This document shows, in pieces, positions 1 to 7,749 of a stretch of 20,991 nt of DNA. The notes below the pieces were generated by a model. The model worked only from the letters and a program-made list of their open reading frames with translations. It did not search any database and was not told where the DNA came from. How positions within the stretch are numbered: the first letter of the stretch is position 1; every line of letters starts with the position of its first letter. The stretch is from a virus: positions 1 to 20,991 of the IMG/VR virus record IMGVR_UViG_3300010883_000624, one strand, 5' to 3'. A program made the position numbers and the translations under genes.

Positions 1-843
1 CAATATAACTTTGCATTGCCAATAGGAGCTGTTATTCACAACTTAGGAGTTGTTACTTTTGCTAAGTCATTCCCTAGAACAGCATACGGACAACAAAATC
101 AATTTGGAGAGTTTGCCAGATTATTTGGACCAATGAAGAAAAATGGTCTTGAAGTTCTTCCAATTGCTGGAACGGTTCAACTACAGAGAAGCGCTGGTAC
201 TGCTTACGCTCCTGGCAGGAATTATGATACCGACCCAAACAATCCTTCTTTTGTAACAGACTCAGCTCAAAACCCTTGTGCAATACACAGGTATTATCAA
301 GATAGCGCAGGAGACTTCATTAGAGACACAAACGGAGGAGCTGGATATACAACAATAGACAACACTCTTTATGATGATGGTACTGGCACATTAGCTACCA
401 TAAGTAATAATAAATTTACAATACAGAGAGTTTACTACTTCCCTAACAACCCTACGACTTTAATTGTTTATTATGGAAGAACAATATATGACACGCTAGA
501 TGCTGCAAACACGAACTTAAGCTCAGAACCTTTTACAGAATCTAAGAACACAGCAAATCAAGCTGTATTTTTAGGATATCTGTTAATGGAGAAAGGTGCT
601 ACAGATTTGTCAAGTACAACTAACGTAAGAATAATTCAAGCTGGTATCTTTAGAAGTGTAGCCTTTAGCTCTACTGGAGCGGCTGCTTCTGCTGCATCCA
701 TTTCTGATTTATCTGATACAACAATAACCGCTCCTTCACAAGGACAGCTTTTAGAATACGATGCAACAACACAAACATTTAAGAACTTTACACCACTCTT
801 TGACCAAACCGCTTTAGCTTACGCTATTGCACTAGGAGGATAA
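1..843 (+). CDS. Fibre-like virion protein, C-terminal part (5' end outside window)
   Basis: The frame is open from base 1 (QYNFALPIG...), so the gene begins upstream; the TTG at 16 is internal and not a start. The 280 visible residues are rich in G, T, N, S and Y, lack membrane segments and have the beta-rich look of a phage fibre or adhesin. Near the C-terminus the segment ISDLSDTTITAPSQGQLLEY matches, from memory, a short module (LxDv..tsPs.GQvLvYd) common in structural proteins of marine T4-like phages. The gene is followed after 15 bases by the 1924-aa structural gene, which supports a shared tail or fibre role. Receptor binding is inferred; a baseplate or head-decoration role is equally possible. 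Virion association is fairly likely, exact function unknown. Confidence 0.6.
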   Translation, partial: QYNFALPIGAVIHNLGVVTFAKSFPRTAYGQQNQFGEFARLFGPMKKNGLEVLPIAGTVQLQRSAGTAYAPGRNYDTDPNNPSFVTDSAQNPCAIHRYYQDSAGDFIRDTNGGAGYTTIDNTLYDDGTGTLATISNNKFTIQRVYYFPNNPTTLIVYYGRTIYDTLDAANTNLSSEPFTESKNTANQAVFLGYLLMEKGATDLSSTTNVRIIQAGIFRSVAFSSTGAAASAASISDLSDTTITAPSQGQLLEYDATTQTFKNFTPLFDQTALAYAIALGG

Positions 844-858
844 TTAAACTAAAAAAAA

Positions 859-3800
859 ATGGCAAAAACGCTTTTACATTCATCAAAATATACTGTATCC
901 AAGGATTCAAATATCATTGATTACAACGGTAATATTGGACTCGAAAGACTCCTTTTAATTACAAACGTAACTGCCAATAAGGTAGTTTACCAGTTTAATG
1001 ACCCAACTAAAGGCGGAGAAGTTTCTTTCTTAAACCAAGACGATTCATCTAGTTTATCATTAACATACAACTTAACTGATGACACTGATATAGCTCAAGG
1101 AGATGTTTATCAGTTTTTCTACGATTCAAGCGAAGTTCATTTTACTCCTGACGAAAGTCTTTTAGACCCTGTAAGTAAGCTAAGAGTATCAAATCCAGAA
1201 AACCTTGTAGATACAGATTTCGAATACGGATTACAGTCTACTAAATGGGAGACTATTCAAACTGTAAACAATATTCCTACTGTATATTCTAGCTCTGGAG
1301 ACTCTCCTATCGAGGGGGTTGTTTCTGTAGATTCTATAGAAGGTTCTAAACAAGTAAAAGTTGTTTGTACTACTCCGCACAATTTAACTATTGGAGACCC
1401 TGTTTCGTCTCAAGGTGTTTTAGATTATCAAGCGGAAGGTTTCTTCGTTGTGTCTGGTGTGGCAAGTCCTCTTATTTTCTTTTTCGAGATTGATGTACCT
1501 TCTACCACTACTGGAGATATTTCTGGTTCATACACTAGCATTGTTCCTGCTAAGTTTTTTGAAGGAGCTCCTTTAAATATAAACACATCTTACGGTGCGA
1601 CTACAGATGAAACAACTTTAAGTAAAATAAAAGTTCAGACGGAAGCTACTCACGGATTTACTGCTGGAACTAAATTGTATTTAAGAAACACCATAGGTCC
1701 TAAAAATTTAGTTGTAGCTGACCCATCTGCTACGGCTCCCGATGGAAGACCTTTTGTTGACACAGATTCTTTTTTCACTATAAATAATGTTTTTGATTCA
1801 ACAGTGTCTACAGGTAGACCTTCTTATCAAGAACCTGTTGTTATTGCCTATGACTGGGAATCAACTCATACAACATATATTCAGGCTATTGACGCTGATG
1901 TTGCCAATAATAGAATTAACTGGATTAATCATGGAATGCAAAATTCCTTTGCTGTTCTCTTTAATACTCCAAGAAATGGAGATGTTAATATGGGGCTTAC
2001 AGACGGAACAACTTTTTTCGTTAAGGCTATCGACTCAAACACTCTCGAGCTTTACACCGATGAGGCTTTAACAACTATTCAGCCTTTATCAACTTACACA
2101 ACTGATTTTGGATTTTCTAGATTAGGTTTGGTTTATTTGATTACAAAAAACAGCAACAGATTCCGTTACACTAGATATTTTACAGAATCATTATTTACTG
2201 CAACTACACCTTACCTTTATACACCAACACGTTACTACGGTACCTACTATAGCTACATGAGAATTGACGACTCGTTAGGGTTTGTTCCAGACACTGTTAC
2301 TGTATTTAACATTCAGGTTTATGGACAAGGTATTTACTATTACTGGTATTACCTATATATCCAATTTGATAATGGAAACGCATATAATGCTTTATATGCA
2401 AGATGGTCAAGCAATAACCAATGGGTAAGTGCAGGAGTTCCTAATCAGACACTCACACAAGCACAACTCTATAATGATGGGGTTGGTTATTATGTTAGAA
2501 TCTATGAAGGATTAAGAAGTGGTTATGGATACCATTACTGGAGAATGCAAGTTGAAGCTCAGGCTCAAGTGGACCCAGGACCAAACTATTCTGGCTCCGA
2601 TTTACTTGTTGATGATTTTGGGTTAGGAAATTCCCAACCTGATATTATTATGGCTTATCAAGGTAAGAATCCTGGCTCTTGGTTAAATGCGTCAGACCAA
2701 TTTTCTTATTTAGCAAATCAAAGACAAAATTCTAGATGGGGAACAATTGAGAACCAATATGAAAACACAGTTGTTACTACTCCTTTGAATGGTAGCTTTG
2801 ACATTGATTATGGTTCTAACTCTACTTTTAACGCTCCAACTAATACTGAAAACTTCTACATTTTTGCTAGAAAAATGACTAGTGATAGAAACACTTTATA
2901 CAAAGTGAATCACGGAATACCTTCAGGACAAGAAGCAACTTGTGTTGTTGCAAATTACTCTGCTGGAACCGAAGAGTTTCTTTTTTCAGACTCAGCAGGG
3001 ACATCAATTTCGATGCCTGCAACTTTTGATGTTATAGTAAACGTTGTAAGTGATGATATAATTAGAATACAGGCTAACATTGCTCCTTTTACTGATGATA
3101 TTCAAAAGTTCCCAACGGACTTTACTATTACGTATAGAGTTGACAACACGCTTTATAATACTCTTTATATTAACAACCACAAAATAACAGGTACTTCTGA
3201 AGCAACTTTAATTGTTGAAGGGCAAGACGAAAGTAATCCTGAAGTTTATAACTTAAAAAGCTCTTCAGACGGGTGGCTAGTTACTAACTCAAGGTTGGGT
3301 ACAGATAACATAAATTTACCAATAAGAATATATAATGTAAGCCCAACTAGAACTTATAACTTTGTTCTTGATGCGGCTTATGCTGATACTTTCTACTTTA
3401 CAACAGAACCTGTTGCAAATTGGGTTACTGGAACTTATGCTGGAGAATACACTACTGGTGTAACAAACACAAGAGGAACTGGTGGCGCTACAGTAAGTAT
3501 TGTTGTAGACGGAACCACTCCTGCTACCTTGTACTACGCTTCAGGAACTGATTCTACTTTGTTCGGTGAAATAACACTTAGAGCTGAGGGAGTTGCTATT
3601 GGAGGAACAGCGCATAATACTCTTTACAACTTAAACAGAATCAATGATTCTAGAGTAACTCTTCAGCAGACTTCTAACACGGAAGCGGAGGGAACTACAA
3701 CTGTAATTGGGTATGCTAATTCTAACCCAGGAAGTGCAAATATAAATGCATGGACTCCATTAGGATTAACGCCAACGAACGTTTCCATTACTGGAATTGA

Positions 3801-6633
3801 ATATAGAGGGGATTTTGCTTCTTCAAACGAGTACGTTGTACTTACGTTTGCTGACGGAGACACCTACTTTATAGGTCAGCAAGGAGGTTTGGATTCAAAC
3901 GTATTTAGAAAAGAATCTTTCTTTGGTACTAAAAACATCACTAGCTTAGTAGATGGTTCTGGTAACTTTACAGTGTCATACGCTCCAACATCTAGAGTAA
4001 ACTATAGAGTGGGAGGAATGACAAACTTCTGGGAAATCAGATTTATTGTAACTGGTGGTACTGGAGTTGTTACTTTATCTGGAGGAGGTACTGGAAACCA
4101 AACTTTAAACGTAAAAAGTTTAAAAGGTGCTTATGACGGTGTGTTCTCAATGGTAGATGTTGATTCTCCAAGTACATTTAAAGTACAAACAGATTTCCAA
4201 ATACCTGCAAGAGAATATCCTTTTGATAGAACGATGTGTGATTTTACAAACCACAAGATTACTTTTGTAGATGCTCATAATTTTGTAACAGGAGAACAAA
4301 TAACTTATGATAACGGAGGAAACACAAATATGATTGTTTTTGACGAATCAAACTATACTGGATTCCTTTACGTTGTTGTAATTGATGAATTTATAATAAA
4401 ACTTTCTACAAGCGAATCAGGAGCAAAAGAGGGTAGAACTACAGCCTTGTTTGATTCTGGAGTTGGAGACCACAAGATAATCTCAAAAAGCGTACTTAAA
4501 CTTGTTAAGGGTGGAGGTACAATAGACATTGAAACAGGAAGCAATAAAATAATTGGTTCTGGAACAACGTTCTTAAACCAATTTAAAAGATTTGATAAAA
4601 TATTCTTAACTCAAGGAGATTATACAAAAGAATACCAAATTGACAAGGTTACAACAAACCAGGACATGCAGTTGTTTGAAAACGTAACTAGTGGAATCTT
4701 GGCTACAAGCTACTTCTTTATTACTGAAATGGTATTAAGACCTGACGGATACGGTATCCACTTGCCTTTTGATGGTGGGGTAAATATTACGGCAGGAACT
4801 TCTCCTGATAGTAAAATTGTAAGACAGTCACGTAAATATTTCCGTTACCAATCTGGTAAGGGTATTCAAAACTCTTTTGCAATTAACTTTAATCCTCCTA
4901 AAATAGTAAGAGATTTAATTAAAGCAACTGGTACTACTGCAAAAATAAACACTCAAGAAGCTCACAACTTAGCTGTTGACGATATTATTGTTATTGAAGG
5001 AGCAGAAGTTTCAAATGGAAACAATACCTTTAATGGAGACTTTGCTGTTAGCCAGATAAACTCAGCATTTCAATTTCAATATGAAATGGCAGAAGTACCT
5101 CTTCAGTCTAAAGCGTCTGGATTCCCAACATATCACAGAAAGAACTGGACAGACTCTTACATTAGAGCAGGTATGTTTGATGACCAAAATGGATTCTTTT
5201 ATGAGTACGATGGTCAAAAACTTTATGCCGTAAGACGTTCTTCTACTAAGCAATTAGCAGGAAGTGTAAATGTTTCTAGACAGTCTCAAATTGTGACGGG
5301 TAATGATACTTCTTTTACAACTCAGTTAATTAAAAACCAATTTGTTGTAATTAGAGGTCAATCTTATAAAGTTGTTGAAATTTCTTCCGACTCAAGAATA
5401 GTTATTCAGCCTTCTTACAAGGGTGTTAGTGCAGCTAGAGTTAAATTAACTGTAACTGTAGATGCTAGAGTTGAGCAAGAAAGATGGAATATTGACAAAT
5501 GTGACGGAACTGGAGTTCACGGGTACTATTTAGATATAAATAGAATCCAAATGGCTTACGCTGATTACTCATGGTATGGAGCAGGTAAAATTAGGTTTGG
5601 CTTTAAAGACCAAAACGGACACGTTAAGTACGTTCACGAATTTAAGCACAACAATATTTTAAATGAATCTTACTTCCGTTCTGGAAACTTACCAGGTCGT
5701 TATGAAATATCAAACGGACCTCAAGCTTCTACAGCGCCAACGTTATTTCACTTTGGTACGTCTATTATAATGGATGGAAGGTTTGATAATGATAAAGCTT
5801 ATTTGTTTACAGCAAACTCTAAACCTTTTGCATTCACAAATGGTGGTAACTTCACGTTCAGCACTACGGACCAATCTAGCTTTGAGCAGATTACTTTAAA
5901 CGGAAATAGAGTTTGGGTATATGCATTCCAGGTTACAGAGGCAAATGCTCGTACAGTAACGACAGGTTTACTTGTTAACGATACAAACGGAACCTCCTTA
6001 GAGGATGGAACGTATGTTTCTCAGGTAAAAATAGATGGAGCTCAGACTAAGATATTCACATCTTACCCTGCAACATCTACTTTGCCTCCAACAAGTATAT
6101 ATCCTACAATCCCTAATGGTTCAGCTCTTACTTTAGGAGAGGTTGAAGTTGTAGATTTAACTAGACCAATTCCATTGATTTCTGTAAGATTAGCAGCTTC
6201 TGTTGATTCTTCTTTAACTGGGGTTGTTGGAGAAAGAGAAATTATAAACAGAATGCAGCTTACATTAAAACAAGCAGGTGTAACTGCAAATCAAGATATT
6301 GAGGTATTCTTAATATTAAATTCTCAGCCATCAAACATGGACTTTAAGAAAGTTACTGCTCCATCTTTATCGGAGCTTATTGAGCACAAGTCGTCTGACT
6401 CACTAGAAAGTGGGACTGTTGTTTACGCATTAAAAGCGTCAGCAGGTTCTTCTGAAATTGATTTGAGCGAATTACTAGAGTTAGGTAACTCAATCCTCGG
6501 AGGAGATAGCATCTTCCCTGCTGGACCAGATTTACTTACTATTGCAGTTCAGCCTCAAAACACTTCAGATATTTCTTCTGACAAACCGTTCAACGTTTCA
6601 GGAAAAGTTTCATGGTCTGAATCACAAGCCTAA
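859..6633 (+). CDS. Giant modular virion protein (fibre/baseplate-like, 1924 aa)
   Basis: An uninterrupted frame starting at ATG 859 after nine A's that run into the start codon. The protein is beta-rich (T, N, S, G, Y). It carries six scattered motifs of the form H-[N/G]-[L/F/M/I], mostly followed by a G or GD, at His174, 265, 358, 685, 1140 and 1369, suggesting repeated small beta domains. Two G-x-x-T-x-F modules lie at about residues 1233 and 1481. Residues 437-560 are extremely tyrosine-rich. From residue 1542 (RWNIDKCDGTG...YSWYGAG.IRFGF) and at the C-terminus (EIINRMQL, LGNSILGG, FPAGPDLLTI, final WSESQA) it resembles, from memory, large structural proteins of marine T4-like cyanophages. 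No catalytic motif or membrane segment is seen. A role as long fibre, baseplate or adhesin protein is inferred; exact virion location is unknown. Confidence 0.72.
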   Translation: MAKTLLHSSKYTVSKDSNIIDYNGNIGLERLLLITNVTANKVVYQFNDPTKGGEVSFLNQDDSSSLSLTYNLTDDTDIAQGDVYQFFYDSSEVHFTPDESLLDPVSKLRVSNPENLVDTDFEYGLQSTKWETIQTVNNIPTVYSSSGDSPIEGVVSVDSIEGSKQVKVVCTTPHNLTIGDPVSSQGVLDYQAEGFFVVSGVASPLIFFFEIDVPSTTTGDISGSYTSIVPAKFFEGAPLNINTSYGATTDETTLSKIKVQTEATHGFTAGTKLYLRNTIGPKNLVVADPSATAPDGRPFVDTDSFFTINNVFDSTVSTGRPSYQEPVVIAYDWESTHTTYIQAIDADVANNRINWINHGMQNSFAVLFNTPRNGDVNMGLTDGTTFFVKAIDSNTLELYTDEALTTIQPLSTYTTDFGFSRLGLVYLITKNSNRFRYTRYFTESLFTATTPYLYTPTRYYGTYYSYMRIDDSLGFVPDTVTVFNIQVYGQGIYYYWYYLYIQFDNGNAYNALYARWSSNNQWVSAGVPNQTLTQAQLYNDGVGYYVRIYEGLRSGYGYHYWRMQVEAQAQVDPGPNYSGSDLLVDDFGLGNSQPDIIMAYQGKNPGSWLNASDQFSYLANQRQNSRWGTIENQYENTVVTTPLNGSFDIDYGSNSTFNAPTNTENFYIFARKMTSDRNTLYKVNHGIPSGQEATCVVANYSAGTEEFLFSDSAGTSISMPATFDVIVNVVSDDIIRIQANIAPFTDDIQKFPTDFTITYRVDNTLYNTLYINNHKITGTSEATLIVEGQDESNPEVYNLKSSSDGWLVTNSRLGTDNINLPIRIYNVSPTRTYNFVLDAAYADTFYFTTEPVANWVTGTYAGEYTTGVTNTRGTGGATVSIVVDGTTPATLYYASGTDSTLFGEITLRAEGVAIGGTAHNTLYNLNRINDSRVTLQQTSNTEAEGTTTVIGYANSNPGSANINAWTPLGLTPTNVSITGIEYRGDFASSNEYVVLTFADGDTYFIGQQGGLDSNVFRKESFFGTKNITSLVDGSGNFTVSYAPTSRVNYRVGGMTNFWEIRFIVTGGTGVVTLSGGGTGNQTLNVKSLKGAYDGVFSMVDVDSPSTFKVQTDFQIPAREYPFDRTMCDFTNHKITFVDAHNFVTGEQITYDNGGNTNMIVFDESNYTGFLYVVVIDEFIIKLSTSESGAKEGRTTALFDSGVGDHKIISKSVLKLVKGGGTIDIETGSNKIIGSGTTFLNQFKRFDKIFLTQGDYTKEYQIDKVTTNQDMQLFENVTSGILATSYFFITEMVLRPDGYGIHLPFDGGVNITAGTSPDSKIVRQSRKYFRYQSGKGIQNSFAINFNPPKIVRDLIKATGTTAKINTQEAHNLAVDDIIVIEGAEVSNGNNTFNGDFAVSQINSAFQFQYEMAEVPLQSKASGFPTYHRKNWTDSYIRAGMFDDQNGFFYEYDGQKLYAVRRSSTKQLAGSVNVSRQSQIVTGNDTSFTTQLIKNQFVVIRGQSYKVVEISSDSRIVIQPSYKGVSAARVKLTVTVDARVEQERWNIDKCDGTGVHGYYLDINRIQMAYADYSWYGAGKIRFGFKDQNGHVKYVHEFKHNNILNESYFRSGNLPGRYEISNGPQASTAPTLFHFGTSIIMDGRFDNDKAYLFTANSKPFAFTNGGNFTFSTTDQSSFEQITLNGNRVWVYAFQVTEANARTVTTGLLVNDTNGTSLEDGTYVSQVKIDGAQTKIFTSYPATSTLPPTSIYPTIPNGSALTLGEVEVVDLTRPIPLISVRLAASVDSSLTGVVGEREIINRMQLTLKQAGVTANQDIEVFLILNSQPSNMDFKKVTAPSLSELIEHKSSDSLESGTVVYALKASAGSSEIDLSELLELGNSILGGDSIFPAGPDLLTIAVQPQNTSDISSDKPFNVSGKVSWSESQA

Positions 6634-6634
6634 T

Positions 6635-6856
6635 ATGAATGAAATAAGAAAAATAGCAGTAGGACCCGACTATAAAAATGCAATGCATTACGAAGTCGGG
6701 CAAACTGTTATAAAGGGTCATTATAAAATACACTCCATTCACGAATCCGAAGGATGTTATATTGTACGAATTGTTAAGGATAGTATTATTGTTGACTGGA
6801 AAAAAGTTAACTTGCAGATGCCTGTGCATGTTGAGTTCAATATAAATTATGATTAA
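6635..6856 (+). CDS. Small conserved-looking phage protein, 73 aa
   Basis: ATG 6635 lies one base after the stop of the giant structural gene; the frame extends further upstream, but only inside that gene, so 6635 is the sensible start. The product begins MNEIRKIAVGPDYKNAMHYE and continues with alternating hydrophobic residues (YKIHSIHES..CYIVRIVKDSIIVDWKKV), which predicts a small beta-sheet fold. It has no signal peptide, metal site or membrane helix. Its 3' end overlaps the start of the GroES-like gene by 8 bases, so the two are probably translationally coupled. Function is unknown. The motif KIAVGPD..NAM.Y.VGQ is vaguely familiar from marine phage genomes, but I cannot name a family. Confidence 0.65.
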   Translation: MNEIRKIAVGPDYKNAMHYEVGQTVIKGHYKIHSIHESEGCYIVRIVKDSIIVDWKKVNLQMPVHVEFNINYD

Positions 6857-7394
6857 ACCGATTAGGGATTATTTAATAAAACCACTTGGAGCCGAATATA
6901 TTAAAGAGAAAGACGGAATTATAGTCAGCTCTGGTATTGAAGATTACAAGGGAGTAAATCGTTATGGAGTTTTAGTATCCAAACCTGACAATGATGATAG
7001 TGAACTTTCCATTGGAGATGTTTGTGTTGTTCATCACAATTGTTTTAGAACGTATTACAATATGAAGGGAAAGGAAACAAAGTCTAATGAGCACTTTAGA
7101 GACAACCTTTATTTGATTCCAACAGATAAGGTGTATCTTTATAAGAGTGAAAAAAAATGGAAGCCTATCAAGGATTATTGCTTTGTTGAACCAATGGTTT
7201 ATCAGCAAGACTCTGAACTTTATGTTCCAAAAGAAAAAGAAGAGCATGTGGGACTTATAAAGTATAGTAATTCCGCTACCCTTAATGAAGGAGATAAAGT
7301 AGGATTTAAGCCCAACAGAGAATACGAATTTAGTGTAGACGACAAAAAAGTTTACAGAATGAAAAATAGTGATATTTTAATTAAATTAGATTAA
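6849..7394 (+). CDS. Tandem GroES-like co-chaperonin, two GroES folds in one chain
   Basis: The 181-aa product divides into two similar halves. KPIRDY (residues 3-8) and KPIKDY (105-110) each match the GroES N-terminal strand RPLHDRV; each half then has a G-hydrophobic strand (YGVLV at 39, VGLIKY at 134), a GD turn (57-58 and 148-149), and a closing strand (YLIPTDKVYLY at 88; YRMKNSDILIKL at 169, close to the GroES ending LIMSESDILAIVE). Hydrophobic triplets that could sit in a mobile loop are I24-V26 and L124-V126. GroES is a single domain of about 97 aa; chloroplast Cpn20 is a known natural tandem. Phage GroES analogues such as T4 gp31 work with host GroEL to fold the capsid protein, which fits the place next to packaging and head genes. 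Fold call good; chaperonin partnership inferred. Confidence 0.75.
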   Translation: MIKPIRDYLIKPLGAEYIKEKDGIIVSSGIEDYKGVNRYGVLVSKPDNDDSELSIGDVCVVHHNCFRTYYNMKGKETKSNEHFRDNLYLIPTDKVYLYKSEKKWKPIKDYCFVEPMVYQQDSELYVPKEKEEHVGLIKYSNSATLNEGDKVGFKPNREYEFSVDDKKVYRMKNSDILIKLD

Positions 7395-7466
7395 ATGGAT
7401 AAGAACAACTACTGGACAACGACACAGACCTTCCCAAACTCATTTGTATACACTTATGACAAATGA
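7395..7466 (+). CDS. Possible 23-aa mini-ORF between the GroES-like and small-terminase genes
   Basis: ATG 7395 directly follows the TAA of the GroES-like gene in the same frame and encodes MDKNNYWTTTQTFPNSFVYT plus YDK, ending at TGA 7464. It overlaps by 11 bases the ATG (7456) chosen for the next gene, giving stop-start coupling on both sides. Without it there would be a 61-base untranslated gap in an otherwise packed operon. It could be a leader peptide that feeds ribosomes into the next gene, a remnant of a longer GroES-like C-terminus cut by a TAA, or chance. It has no recognisable motif. Confidence 0.25.
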   Translation: MDKNNYWTTTQTFPNSFVYTYDK

Positions 7467-7749
7467 TATTAGAGATACTATAGAAAGAGTTATAACGGCA
7501 GCAGAAAAAGCTGTAGAGGAGCTTATTAAAGTTGCTGAAGAAAAGATTATAACAGGAAGCAAGGATGATGATTTAGCTGCTGATAGACTTAAAAACGCAG
7601 CAGCAACCAAGAGACTTGCAATTGAAGATGCCTTTATCATAATACAAAGGATAGAGTCTGAAAGAAGTAAACTCAACGGGGAAGATGACGACACAAGAAC
7701 AGAAGCGAAATTCCAAAGTTTCGCAGAGAATAGAGGACGAAAGTCTTGA
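7456..7749 (+). CDS. Probable terminase small subunit (97 aa)
   Basis: A short, highly charged, almost entirely alpha-helical protein (MTNDIRDTIERVITAAEKAV..., then DLAADRLKNAAATKRLAIED and FIIIQRIESERSKL) ending in an acidic then basic tail. Two long amphipathic helices predict an oligomeric coiled coil, as in many small terminase subunits; no clear helix-turn-helix is visible. It lies immediately upstream of the large terminase and overlaps it by 65 bases, the classical place for terS. ATG 7456 is preferred to the TTG at 7444 because it overlaps the stop of the preceding mini-ORF. The function rests on position, size and helical character; a generic packaging accessory protein is the alternative. 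Confidence 0.5.
   Translation: MTNDIRDTIERVITAAEKAVEELIKVAEEKIITGSKDDDLAADRLKNAAATKRLAIEDAFIIIQRIESERSKLNGEDDDTRTEAKFQSFAENRGRKS

Noticed and set aside
851-861. Run of nine A's entering the start codon at 859 as a slippage or frameshift site
   Set aside because: The upstream gene stops at 843 and no frame would be joined usefully; A-rich leaders are the general start context here.
1787-2071. 94-codon + strand frame inside the giant virion gene
   Set aside because: It is fully internal to a continuous 1924-codon frame, is leucine-rich in a way typical of an out-of-frame shadow, and has no start context of its own.
6542-6634. Upstream extension of the 73-aa gene into the giant gene
   Set aside because: The added residues come from the coding end of the giant gene read out of frame; ATG 6635 just after the stop is the natural start.
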